Source of the DNA: UBA11524 sp964464815
GTDB lineage: Bacteria; Bacillota; Clostridia; Christensenellales; Aristaeellaceae
Reading direction: 5' to 3'
Length of the DNA: 64,000 nucleotides
NCBI GenBank assembly: GCA_964464815.1
Contig: CAYXHF010000003.1
Coordinates: forward strand, 1-64,000
Made by a program: the position numbers and the translations under genes. The notes under the pieces are model-generated. The model was not told where the DNA came from and did not search any database. It saw only the letters and a list, made by a program, of their open reading frames with translations. Below are positions 52,581 to 60,900 of this stretch, in pieces. Within the stretch, counting starts at the first letter, position 1. Each line of letters begins with the position of its first letter.

Positions 52581-53718
52581 GGCTTTTTTCGTGGTCGGAA
52601 GTGAGAACTTCCTTTTTGGCGGCGATTTCTTCAATCGTGGGTAATGTGACGTATTCGGCGGCCATGCGACGGCGCTCTTCCTTGAGGTCTGCATAGTGCT
52701 TGCGGGTTGTATCGACAGAGGCATGTCCAAGCAAATCGGCCACCAAATAAATATCGCCAGTCTGGTTGTAGAGATTAGTGGCGAAGGTGCTGCGCAGCTT
52801 ATGCGGACTGATTTTTGTTTTCCGCGGTGCAGCAACCGCAGCATACTTCTTGACTAGCATCTGGACGGCACGTTGTGTGATGCGGCGCTTTTGCAGGGAC
52901 AGGAAGAATGCGTTTTCGTGGCCAGCCAGGGGCTTCATCTCATTGCGGATGGTTAAATAATCAGCCAGTGCTGTGGCTACCTCTGGGGGTAAATACAATA
53001 CCACTTGATTGCCGCCTTTGCGTGTAATCAGAAAGGCGTTGTTTTCTAAATCAACATCTTCTAAATTCAGACCGACGCATTCGGAAACACGGATGCCTGT
53101 TCCCAAAAAGAGCGAAAGCAATGCAAAATCGCGGGCGGCGGTGATTTTCTGGTAATTTTTTTGATGCGCTGTCATGCCATCGCCAGTCGTTGATTGTTCC
53201 AGCATGCGGAGCATTTCATCTTGATTCAGCCGAATAATAGGTTTTTCGTGAATTTTCGGTAGCGTAATCAAAGCGGCTGGGTTGGAAGAAATTAGTTGTT
53301 TTTTATACAAATAATCATAAAACGAACGGATGGTCGATAGCTTGCGCTTGATGGACACCTCGTGGTTTTGAATGGGCTTGGGTGGCTGGTCGCTAGCATC
53401 GTCGTTTTCTTGGTGCTTGAAGTAGTAGGTGAGATACTCAATGTAGGCATTGAAGTCACTGAGAGAAACCTGGCTAATCTGCTGTGTGGTCATCAGTGTC
53501 AGTGGCGTGTCAATGTATGCGATACGTTCGGTATGCAGATATTCAAAGAATGTCCGCAAATCAATAGCATATGTTAAACGTGTGAACGTGCTCGTAACCA
53601 TTGCAATGCCGTTAATAAAATCACTGCAAGCTTGTGGTAGTTCGCGAAGAATTTCACGGATTTTCAAAATACGCTGTGAATCGACCTGTTCACGGTACGT
53701 GGCTTGGTTAGAAGGCAT
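52564..53718 (-). CDS. XerS-like tyrosine recombinase
   Basis: A 384-residue tyrosine recombinase with all catalytic residues: R210 (GIRVSE), K234 (TRKGG), H306 and R309 (HKLRSTFAT), H332 (LLGHAS) and Y342 (TRKHYAD). It is longer than XerC/XerD (about 300) and its N-terminal core-binding domain and overall layout resemble XerS, the single chromosome-dimer recombinase of streptococci and lactococci. A C-terminal Glu/Lys-rich tail of about 25 residues follows. The start at 53718 has GGAGG at 8 bp. A perfect palindrome lies 30 bp upstream, as the difSL site does relative to xerS. A mobile-element integrase is less likely: no other mobile genes are present. Confidence 0.82.
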   Translation of the reverse strand: MPSNQATYREQVDSQRILKIREILRELPQACSDFINGIAMVTSTFTRLTYAIDLRTFFEYLHTERIAYIDTPLTLMTTQQISQVSLSDFNAYIEYLTYYFKHQENDDASDQPPKPIQNHEVSIKRKLSTIRSFYDYLYKKQLISSNPAALITLPKIHEKPIIRLNQDEMLRMLEQSTTGDGMTAHQKNYQKITAARDFALLSLFLGTGIRVSECVGLNLEDVDLENNAFLITRKGGNQVVLYLPPEVATALADYLTIRNEMKPLAGHENAFFLSLQKRRITQRAVQMLVKKYAAVAAPRKTKISPHKLRSTFATNLYNQTGDIYLVADLLGHASVDTTRKHYADLKEERRRMAAEYVTLPTIEEIAAKKEVLTSDHEKSQKEET

Positions 53719-53748
53719 AAAGGACACCTCCGGGCGTGTTTTGAGACC

Positions 53749-53784
53749 CAACTATTCGCTAAACTATGGTTTAGCGAATAGTTG
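53749..53784. repeat. 36-bp perfect palindrome, candidate dif-like recombination site
   Basis: Two 16-bp arms, CAACTATTCGCTAAAC (53749-53764) and its exact complement (53769-53784), flank TATG. Outer GAGAC/GTCTC add partial symmetry. There is no T run, so it is not a terminator. The centre contains AAACTAT, as in the published streptococcal difSL core, recalled from memory. Confidence 0.65.
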
Positions 53785-53822
53785 AAACTGTCTCGCTCTC
53801 CTCTTTTCGGCGTTTTTCCATG

Positions 53823-53878
53823 AAAAAATGCGCCTGAGTGCGTCTGGGTCTGGATAAATCGCCGCAAATGCTCAGGCG
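53823..53878 (-). terminator. Terminator of rnhA
   Basis: Stem CGCCTGAG/CTCAGGCG (53831-53838, 53871-53878), followed on the minus strand by CATTTTTT. Confidence 0.75.
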
Positions 53879-53895
53879 TATTGGGATGCAAAATA

Positions 53896-54378
53896 TCATT
53901 CGGCATCGTCAATGGCGTTGATTCGACGATATTCCTTGATTGCACCAGTGGCAAGCTCGTCGCAACGGATGTTTTCCGGATGATCCGCATGACCCTTGAC
54001 CTTGTGGAAGGTCACGTGATGCTTGCGCGTCTGTGCCAACAGGATGAACCAGAGATCCTGATTCTCCACGGCCTGTCCACTGGCGTTCTTCCAATTGCGC
54101 TTCTGCCATCCCTCAATCCAATGCTCGTTGAAGGCATTGACCAGATACGCGCTGTCGGAATACAAATGGACATCACAAGGCTCTTTGAGTGCGCCCAAGC
54201 CGCTGATGGCGGCGAACAGCTCCATGCGGTTGTTGGTCGTGCCGGCCATGTATCCGCTCAGTTCCTTGCGGTGCGGGCCGAATTCCAGAATGCAGCCCCA
54301 GCCACCAGGGCCGGGATTGCCGGAGCAAGCGCCGTCGGTATAGATGTTGACTTGCTTGCGAGGACGGGTTTCAGACAT
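53896..54378 (-). CDS. rnhA: Ribonuclease HI
   Basis: A 160-residue RNase HI of standard length, cutting RNA in RNA-DNA hybrids. The four acidic catalytic residues are visible: YTDGACSGNPGPGGW (Asp), NRMELFAAI (Glu), LYSDSAYLVNAF (Asp) and the last Asp in GHADHPEN, with the VKGHA histidine loop. The start at 54378 follows GGGGAG at 8 bp; the frame continues upstream without a site. It lies 44 bp after proC and is probably co-transcribed. Confidence 0.96.
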   Translation of the reverse strand: MSETRPRKQVNIYTDGACSGNPGPGGWGCILEFGPHRKELSGYMAGTTNNRMELFAAISGLGALKEPCDVHLYSDSAYLVNAFNEHWIEGWQKRNWKNASGQAVENQDLWFILLAQTRKHHVTFHKVKGHADHPENIRCDELATGAIKEYRRINAIDDAE

Positions 54379-54422
54379 GAAGGACTCCCCTTTTGTTGTA
54401 ATATTGCACAAAAATTACAAAA

Positions 54423-55232
54423 TTATTTCGACATCTTGCGCGACTTGTCTGCGCAAGCAGCCATCGCGTCTTGAATTGCGGCGCGGAAACCGCCTTTTTC
54501 CAGTGCGGCAACGGCGTCGATGGTCGTTCCGGCGGGTGAACAGACATCGTCCTTGAGCTGTGCTGGATGCTTTCCCGTGGCAAGCACCATCTGCGCACTG
54601 CCGTAGACAGCCTGTGCAGCCATGGTGTAGGCCAATTTGCGCGGCAAGCCTTCTCGGACGCCTGCATCGGCCATGGCTTCAATCATCAGGAAGACATAGG
54701 CCGGGCTGCTGCCACTGATGGCAATCACGCCATCGAAGAGTTTTTCTGGCACAATCTCTGTCTTGCCAACGGCATCAAAAATGCGCTTGGCGAATGCAAA
54801 GTTGCTTTCGGACAGCGTATGCTCCTGACAAATGGCCGTCATGCCGCAGCCAACAAGCGCGGGCGTGTTCGGCATGGCACGCAGAACCGTGACGTCAGGA
54901 CGATTCAGCGCGGTAGTCAGCATCTGCATCGTCCAGCCGGCGGCAATGGAAACAACAGCACAGCCAGTGGGCAAGACAGGGGCAATTTGCTGCAACAGTT
55001 CCCCTAACCCCTGCGGCTTGATGGCCAACATGACCATCTGGCAATGAGCGGCCAGTGCCGTGGCGTCCGTTACGGCTGTAAGGCCCGGAAAGGCATCTTG
55101 CAGCGCTTGCGCCTGCTCCTGACGGTGAACGCACACCATCACGTCCTCAGGGCGTACACAGCCCGCAGAGAGTATTCCTTGCAGAATTGCGCCTCCCATA
55201 TTGCCTACGCCAATCATACCAAGCTGCTTCAT
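54423..55232 (-). CDS. proC: Pyrroline-5-carboxylate reductase
   Basis: A 269-residue ProC, which reduces pyrroline-5-carboxylate to proline with NAD(P)H. It has the N-terminal dinucleotide fold LGMIGVGNMGGAILQG, AIKPQ, the RAMPNTPALVGCG line and the C-terminal signature DDVCSPAGTTIDAVAALEKGGFR. The gene has its own promoter and a leader hairpin. proA and proB are not nearby. Confidence 0.96.
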   Translation of the reverse strand: MKQLGMIGVGNMGGAILQGILSAGCVRPEDVMVCVHRQEQAQALQDAFPGLTAVTDATALAAHCQMVMLAIKPQGLGELLQQIAPVLPTGCAVVSIAAGWTMQMLTTALNRPDVTVLRAMPNTPALVGCGMTAICQEHTLSESNFAFAKRIFDAVGKTEIVPEKLFDGVIAISGSSPAYVFLMIEAMADAGVREGLPRKLAYTMAAQAVYGSAQMVLATGKHPAQLKDDVCSPAGTTIDAVAALEKGGFRAAIQDAMAACADKSRKMSK

Positions 55233-55256
55233 GGTGCATCATGCTCCTTTTCTTGG

Positions 55257-55295
55257 CCTGATGCGTGCAAAAGCAAAATTGCCGTCCGCATCAGG
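55257..55295 (-). promoter_or_regulatory. Leader hairpin of proC
   Basis: Perfect 8-bp arms CCTGATGC/GCATCAGG (55257-55264, 55288-55295) enclose a 23-nt loop, within the 5' leader of proC and ending about 25 bp before the start. No riboswitch family was recognised. Confidence 0.4.
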
Positions 55296-55317
55296 AATAC
55301 AATGGCCATCGTTGCTT

Positions 55318-55346
55318 ATTGTACCACAATCCGGACAAATTCTCAA
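55318..55346 (-). promoter_or_regulatory. Promoter of proC
   Basis: Minus-strand TTGAGA (55341-55346) and TACAAT (55318-55323), 17-bp spacer. Confidence 0.65.
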
Positions 55347-55372
55347 CCCTTCGTTTTATGGCGCTGTGCATG

Positions 55373-55408
55373 AAAAAAGTCCAGCCGTCTCGTTTCTGGC
55401 GGCTGGAT
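55373..55408 (-). terminator. Terminator of the dprA-topA-trmFO-hslVU operon
   Basis: Stem TCCAGCCG/CGGCTGGA (55380-55387, 55400-55407), followed on the minus strand by CTTTTTTC. Confidence 0.85.
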
Positions 55409-55422
55409 GGAAAAAGAATAGT

Positions 55423-55451
55423 ATACTAATGTTTTAGACGTAAATTCGTAT
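55423..55451. repeat. MITE-like element, copy 3 (29-bp remnant)
   Basis: ATACTAAT (left end) is joined directly to GTTTTAGACGTAAATTCGTAT (right end in one line of 21 bases, here described as GTTTTAGACG plus TAAATTCGTAT), as if the interior of copy 2 had been deleted. It touches the hslU stop codon. Confidence 0.65.
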
Positions 55452-56830
55452 TACAGGATGTACTTGCGCAAATCTGCGGGCTTGTTTTCTCCCGAGAGAT
55501 GCTGACGGACATAATCGCCGGTAATGGTTAGTTCAAAGGGCGGCATGTCCTCATCGCCTGCGTTGAAGGAAATATCCTCGAGAACCTGCTCGAACACGGC
55601 ATGCAGACGACGCGCACCAATGTCCTCGGAGATCTCATTGGCCGTGAAGGCGGCATCGGCGATGGCCTGAATGGCGCTGTCCTCAAAGGTCAGCAGCACC
55701 TTGTCCACGGCCAGCAACGCCTTGTACTGAAGCGTCAGTGCGTTATCCGGCTGCGTCAAAATCTGCTGGAAGTTTTCGCGCGTCAGGCTCTTGAGCTGCA
55801 CATGCACCGGGAAACGACCCTGCAATTCGGGAATCAGGTCACTGACCTTCGCCACGTGGAAAGCACCAGCGGCGATGAAGAGCATGAAATCCGTCTTCAC
55901 CGAGCCGTACTTGGTGTTGACCGTGCTGCCTTCGACAATGGGCAGAATATCACGCTGCACGCCTTCGCGGCTGACATCCGGGCCAGAACCGCCACGGTGG
56001 CCAGCAATCTTGTCGATTTCGTCAATGAAGATGATGCCGTCCTGTTCGGCGCGACGAATGGCTTCTTCCTGCACGGCATCCTGGTCAATCAGCTTGTCGG
56101 CTTCTTCTTGTTCCAGAATTTTGCGTGCTTCCTTGACCTTCACGCGGCGCAGCTTCGTCTTCTTGGGCATCATGTTGCCCATCATGTCGCCAATGGCGAT
56201 GGAGTTTCCGCCCACTTCCAGCGTGGGAGAAGCCTCCTCGACCTCGATTTCCAGCTCGCGGTCTTCGATTTCGCCCTTCATCAGCTGCTGGCGCAGGCGT
56301 TCACGCTCGTCTGCCAGCTCAGCCGTTTCCGGTACGGCGGGCGTATCGTTGGGATTTTTGGTGCGGCCCAGCAGATAGTCCAGCGAAAAACCGTTGCCAC
56401 CGGAGGGTTTCTTCGGCGGGTTAATCAGCAGGGTGACCAGACGGTCTTCGGCAATCACGCGGGCGCGCGGTGCAACACGCGCTTCATGCTCCTGACGCAC
56501 CATGCGGATGGCGTTTTCCACAAGATCACGCACGATGCTTTCCACATCACGGCCCACATAGCCGACTTCGGTAAACTTGGTTGCCTCCACCTTGATGAAG
56601 GGCGCATTGACCAGCTTGGCCAGACGGCGGGCAATTTCCGTTTTGCCAACACCGGTCGGGCCAATCATCAGAATGTTCTTGGGACTGATTTCTTCCCGCA
56701 TATCCTCGTTCACCTTGGAACGGCGATAGCGGTTTCTCAGCGCGATAGCGACAGCTCGCTTTGCTTCCTCCTGACCGACAATGTAGCGGTCAAGCTCCCG
56801 GACGATTTGTCGGGGCGTCAATTCAGCCAT
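55451..56830 (-). CDS. hslU: HslU: ATPase subunit of the HslUV protease
   Basis: A 459-residue AAA+ unfoldase (ClpY). Walker A is MIGPTGVGKTEIARRLAKL, Walker B IIFIDEIDKIA, the pore loop GYVGRD is present, and the C terminus ends in KYIL, the tail that opens HslV. The middle I domain (about 110-245) is acidic and variable. It lies 12 bp after hslV with an AGGAGG site. It ends the operon; a MITE remnant starts exactly at its stop codon without harming the tail. Confidence 0.97.
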   Translation of the reverse strand: MAELTPRQIVRELDRYIVGQEEAKRAVAIALRNRYRRSKVNEDMREEISPKNILMIGPTGVGKTEIARRLAKLVNAPFIKVEATKFTEVGYVGRDVESIVRDLVENAIRMVRQEHEARVAPRARVIAEDRLVTLLINPPKKPSGGNGFSLDYLLGRTKNPNDTPAVPETAELADERERLRQQLMKGEIEDRELEIEVEEASPTLEVGGNSIAIGDMMGNMMPKKTKLRRVKVKEARKILEQEEADKLIDQDAVQEEAIRRAEQDGIIFIDEIDKIAGHRGGSGPDVSREGVQRDILPIVEGSTVNTKYGSVKTDFMLFIAAGAFHVAKVSDLIPELQGRFPVHVQLKSLTRENFQQILTQPDNALTLQYKALLAVDKVLLTFEDSAIQAIADAAFTANEISEDIGARRLHAVFEQVLEDISFNAGDEDMPPFELTITGDYVRQHLSGENKPADLRKYIL

Positions 56831-56842
56831 GCTCGCACCTCC

Positions 56843-57382
56843 TTACACGTCTTCGACAATGACGTTGTCGTTGGTGAAAATGCAGATGCTGGCGGCAATG
56901 TGCAGTGCCTTTTCAGCAATCTCATGGGCCGACATGTCGGTGTTCTGCGCCAGCGCGCGTGCCGCCGCCAAGGCATAGTTGCCACCAGAGCCGATGGCAA
57001 TCACACCCTCGTCCGGTTCAATCACTTCGCCCGTGCCGCTGACAACCAGCAGCGTTTCCTTGTTGGCGACAATCATCTGTGTCTCCAACTGGCGCATGCC
57101 GGAATCGCTGCGCCACATCTGCGCCAGTGCCACGGCGGCACGTTCCAGATTGCCACCGCACTGGGTCAGCTTTTCCTCGAATTTGTCGCAGAGCGTGAAG
57201 GCATCCGCGACCGCACCGGCAAAGCCAATCACAACCTGTCCGCCATAAAGACGGCGAACTTTGTGGGCGTGCGATTTGAAAATCACGCTCTGGCCCATCG
57301 TGACCTGACCATCACCGGCGATGGAGGTCTGGCCATTCTTGCGCACGGCGCAGATGGTCGTGCCTCTTAATTCAATGCTCAT
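56843..57382 (-). CDS. hslV: HslV: peptidase subunit of the HslUV protease
   Basis: A 179-residue proteasome-like peptidase (ClpQ). The precursor MSIELRG is cut to expose Thr8 (TTICAVRKNGQT), so it uses N-terminal threonine like E. coli HslV, not the serine of Bacillus ClpQ. The conserved GDGQVTMG, GFAGAVADAFTL and the SGGNYALAAARAL lines are present. The start at 57382 has AGGAGG and overlaps the trmFO end by 11 bp. Confidence 0.97.
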   Translation of the reverse strand: MSIELRGTTICAVRKNGQTSIAGDGQVTMGQSVIFKSHAHKVRRLYGGQVVIGFAGAVADAFTLCDKFEEKLTQCGGNLERAAVALAQMWRSDSGMRQLETQMIVANKETLLVVSGTGEVIEPDEGVIAIGSGGNYALAAARALAQNTDMSAHEIAEKALHIAASICIFTNDNVIVEDV

Positions 57383-58718
57383 TCTGTTCCTCCTGCGTGC
57401 AGGAGCTTTCGCCACACCATTGCTTCAAATAATCGAGCGAGCGCTCGGAAATCACGGTGTAACGCTCCTGCTTGTTGCGAATCTTCTTATGCTGCTTGTC
57501 CACGACCAAGCCGTCCAGCAGCCCGAAGGTGCAGTTCATGGGTTGGAAATCGCGGTTTGGTGTGGAGACATAGCGTCCCATCGCACCCATGGCGGTGATG
57601 CCCGGCAGCTCCACTGTGCCAAGGCCGCGCAGGTCGTGCCCCAGACTGAGACCGCATAACAGGCCACTGGCCGCGCTTTCCACATAGCCCTCCACACCGG
57701 TCATCTGACCGGCGAAGTAGCACTGCGGGCGCGAAATCATCTCGAAATGTGCATTCAGGAAGCCCGGCGAATGCAGGAAGGTGTTGCGGTGCATTACGCC
57801 ATAGCGGGCAAATTCTGCATTTTCCAGACCGGGAATCATGCCGAACACACGCTTCTGCTCGCCCCATTTCAGGCGCGTCTGGAAGCCGACGAGGTTGTAA
57901 AGAGAACCGGTGGCATTATCCTGACGGAGCTGGACGACGGCATACGGCTCCTTGCCGGTGTGCGGGTCGCGCAGACCAACAGGCTTCATCGGGCCAAAGG
58001 CCAGCACCATCTGGCCACGGCGTGCCATGGATTCCACGGGCATGCAGCCTTCAAACACCTTGTCTTCCTCAAAGCCGTGAATGTCAGCCGTTTCGGCTTG
58101 CAGCAGCGCTTCGACAAAGGCGTTATATTCCGCTTCGTTCATGGGACAGTTGAGGTAATCGTCGCCACGGTCATAGCGCGATTGACGGAACACCTTGTCC
58201 ATATTCAGCGACTCTGCGGTAACAATCGGTGCGGCAGCATCGTAGAAGTTGAGCGTCGACAGGCCGGGCAGGCGTGCAATTGCATCGCTCAGCGCATCAC
58301 TGGTCAGCGGGCCAGTGGCGATGATGACCGGGCCATCGGGAATTTCTGTTACCTCCTGCGAGACGACCTCCACCAGCGGATGCTCCTGCAGGGCGCGGGT
58401 GATATAGCCGGAGAACGTGTCGCGATCCACGGCCAAGGCGCCACCAGCGGGCACACGTGCCGCGTCTGCTGCCGCCATGATGAGCGAATGCAGCAGACGC
58501 ATTTCCTCCTTGAGCAGGCCAACCGCATTCGTCAGTCGGTCACTGCGCAGGGAGTTGGAGCAGACCAGCTCAGCAAACAGCGGACTGTGATGGGCCGGAG
58601 ACATCTTCTCCGGCTTCATCTCAATCAGCGTGACGGCAATCCCCTGCTGTGCCAGCTGCCATGCGGCCTCACAGCCGGCCAGACCAGCACCAACGACGGT
58701 TGCGTGCAAATTACTCAT
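57372..58718 (-). CDS. trmFO: TrmFO: folate-dependent tRNA (uracil-54-C5)-methyltransferase
   Basis: A 448-residue flavoprotein making m5U54 in tRNA with methylene-THF. The FAD-binding VVGAGLAGCEAAWQLA, the conserved SPLFAELVCSNSLRSD and FAGQMTGVEGYVESAASGL lines are typical, as are cysteines in VCSNS and NCPMNEAEY. It starts at 58718, overlapping the topA stop, with GGAGGG 8 bp upstream. Linked to topA and hslVU as in Bacillus. Confidence 0.96.
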   Translation of the reverse strand: MSNLHATVVGAGLAGCEAAWQLAQQGIAVTLIEMKPEKMSPAHHSPLFAELVCSNSLRSDRLTNAVGLLKEEMRLLHSLIMAAADAARVPAGGALAVDRDTFSGYITRALQEHPLVEVVSQEVTEIPDGPVIIATGPLTSDALSDAIARLPGLSTLNFYDAAAPIVTAESLNMDKVFRQSRYDRGDDYLNCPMNEAEYNAFVEALLQAETADIHGFEEDKVFEGCMPVESMARRGQMVLAFGPMKPVGLRDPHTGKEPYAVVQLRQDNATGSLYNLVGFQTRLKWGEQKRVFGMIPGLENAEFARYGVMHRNTFLHSPGFLNAHFEMISRPQCYFAGQMTGVEGYVESAASGLLCGLSLGHDLRGLGTVELPGITAMGAMGRYVSTPNRDFQPMNCTFGLLDGLVVDKQHKKIRNKQERYTVISERSLDYLKQWCGESSCTQEEQNEH

Positions 58719-60846
58719 CGGTGCCCTCCGTGTCCTCTTCATTGGTTTGTACTTCGATGCGGTGATGGCAGGTTTCGTTGGCACACAGATGCCAGACTTC
58801 GCCCTTGCGACCGCGCTTTTCGACCATGTAGCCGCCGCAAATCGGGCATTTCTCCGTCACGGGCTTCTCCCAGGACACAAAGTCACATTCCGGATAGCGC
58901 TCGCAGCCATAGAACTTGCGGTTCTTGCGGCTGGTCTTTTCCATCAGGCGCGCACCGCACGTGGGACAGGGCGCGTCGATGTAGGTGATAATCGGCTTGG
59001 TGTTGCGGCACTCCGGGAAATTCGGGCAGGCCAGGAAACGACCAAAGCGCCCCATCTTGTAGACCATCATGGCGCCGCACTTGTCGCACGGCACATCGCT
59101 GGGTTCGTCCTTGACCTCGACCTTCTCGATTTCCTGCTCCGCCAGCGTCAGGGTTTCGGCAAAGGGCGGATAGAAATCACGCAGAATCTGCTTCCAGTCG
59201 GTGTTGCCTTCCTCCACCTTGTCCAGCTTGTCTTCCAGCTCGGCGGTGAATTCGGTGTCCACGATTTCCTCAAAGTACTTTTCCATCATGCTGGTCACCA
59301 TGCGTCCCAGCTCCGTGGGATACAGGCGCTTCTTCTCGCGGCTGACATAGCCACGGGAAATGATGGTGGTGATGGTCGGCGCGTAGGTGGAGGGACGGCC
59401 AATGCCCTTCTCTTCCATCATACGCACCAGGGATGCTTCGGTGTAACGAGCCGGCGGCTGCGTGAAGTGCTGTTCGCTTTCCACATTGTCCGCGGAAACG
59501 GCATCACCCTCTGCAAGCTGCGGGAGCGTGGTTTCGCTGCTGGCCACGGCATCGTCCGTGCCTTCCTCATAGACGGAGGTGAAGCCCGGGAACTTCTTGT
59601 GTTCGCCGTAGAAGCGCATGCCAACGCCATCGCCGCTGATTTCCATGGTCATGGTTTCATACAGCGCGGGCATCATCTGGCTGGCCAGGAAGCGGTTGTA
59701 AATCAGCTTGTAGAGGTTGTATTGCTCCTTCGTCAGCGACGCCTTGATGCTGTCCGGCGTGCGCTGTACAGCGGTCGGACGGATGGCTTCGTGCGCGTCC
59801 TGCGCATTTTTGCGGCCCTTGTACTCGTTGGGCTTTTCGGGCAGATACTCCTCGCCAAAGCGCTCCGGAATGTAGGCGCGCAGTGCAGCTAACGCCTCGT
59901 CGCTGATGCGAACGCTGTCGGTACGGATGTAGCTGACAATACCCTGCGTGCCTTCGCCCTCCAGGTCAACACCCTCGTAGAGCTGCTGGACAACCTGCAT
60001 CGTCTTGGCGGTGGTGAAGCCCAGCTTGCGGCTGGCCTCCTGCTGCAGGGAGGAGGTCGTGAACGGCGCGGCGGGCATCTTGCGCTTTTCACTCAGCTTG
60101 ATGCTGCTGACGGCAAAATGCGCCTTTTGAATGCGCTCCACGGCCTTTTGTGCCTCTTCGGCATTGGCAATGGCGGCCTTCTGACCATCGAGTGTGGATA
60201 GACGCGCCACAAAGTGCATTTTGCGGCCATGTGCCTGATGCACCTGCATTTTGGCGGTAATATCCCAGTATTCCTCCGGGATGAAGGCTTCAATCTCTTC
60301 TTCACGCATCACGACCATGCGCGTGGCCACGGACTGCACACGACCAGCCGAGAGGCCCTTCTTGATTTTGGCCCACAGCAGCGGACTGATCTTGTAGCCG
60401 ACCAGACGGTCAAGCACGCGGCGCGCCTGCTGGGCGTCCACACGGCCCATGTCCAGCGGACGCGGACTCTTCAGCGCCGTCTGAATGGCCTTCTTCGTCA
60501 CTTCGTGGAACTCAATGCGGCAGGGCTGGGTCGTGTCCATGTTCAGCACATGGCCCAGATGCCAGGAAATCGCTTCACCCTCGCGGTCCGGGTCAGTTGC
60601 GAGATAAATCTGCGAGGCATTCCGCGCTTCCTTGCGGATGCGGGTCAGAATATCGCCACGGCCACGAATGGTGATGTACTTGAGGTCAAAATCATTTTCG
60701 ACATCCACGCCGATTTGACTCTTGGGCAAATCGCGCACGTGTCCCTGCGATGCTTCCACCTTGTATCCCTTGCCAAGGAACTTACTGATTGTACGTGCCT
60801 TGGCGGGAGATTCGACGATGATGAGTTTCTGCTTTGTTGCAGCCAT
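58711..60846 (-). CDS. topA: DNA topoisomerase I
   Basis: A 711-residue type IA topoisomerase that relaxes negative supercoils. The TOPRIM part has LIIVESPAKARTISKFLG and ATDPDREGEAISWHL; the catalytic tyrosine is in GIVSYIRTDSVRIS, and SAGRVQSVATRMV is the second signature. Three C4 zinc ribbons finish the protein (CDKCGAMM..., CPTCGARL..., CPICGGYM...). The start at 60846 follows CGGAGG. It lies 54 bp after dprA in the operon. Confidence 0.97.
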   Translation of the reverse strand: MAATKQKLIIVESPAKARTISKFLGKGYKVEASQGHVRDLPKSQIGVDVENDFDLKYITIRGRGDILTRIRKEARNASQIYLATDPDREGEAISWHLGHVLNMDTTQPCRIEFHEVTKKAIQTALKSPRPLDMGRVDAQQARRVLDRLVGYKISPLLWAKIKKGLSAGRVQSVATRMVVMREEEIEAFIPEEYWDITAKMQVHQAHGRKMHFVARLSTLDGQKAAIANAEEAQKAVERIQKAHFAVSSIKLSEKRKMPAAPFTTSSLQQEASRKLGFTTAKTMQVVQQLYEGVDLEGEGTQGIVSYIRTDSVRISDEALAALRAYIPERFGEEYLPEKPNEYKGRKNAQDAHEAIRPTAVQRTPDSIKASLTKEQYNLYKLIYNRFLASQMMPALYETMTMEISGDGVGMRFYGEHKKFPGFTSVYEEGTDDAVASSETTLPQLAEGDAVSADNVESEQHFTQPPARYTEASLVRMMEEKGIGRPSTYAPTITTIISRGYVSREKKRLYPTELGRMVTSMMEKYFEEIVDTEFTAELEDKLDKVEEGNTDWKQILRDFYPPFAETLTLAEQEIEKVEVKDEPSDVPCDKCGAMMVYKMGRFGRFLACPNFPECRNTKPIITYIDAPCPTCGARLMEKTSRKNRKFYGCERYPECDFVSWEKPVTEKCPICGGYMVEKRGRKGEVWHLCANETCHHRIEVQTNEEDTEGTDE

Positions 60847-60900
60847 GCTTGTACGCCTCCGATGCGTGAAAAAGTTGATATGCGAGAGACAGAATCGCAA

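Noticed and set aside
53749..53784. The palindrome as a transcription terminator
   Set aside because: No T run on either strand, and a separate terminator for rnhA already exists at 53823-53878.
53719..53906. A short minus-strand frame (about 60 codons) between rnhA and the recombinase
   Set aside because: It lacks a ribosome site, runs through the rnhA terminator and palindrome, and overlaps the recombinase start.
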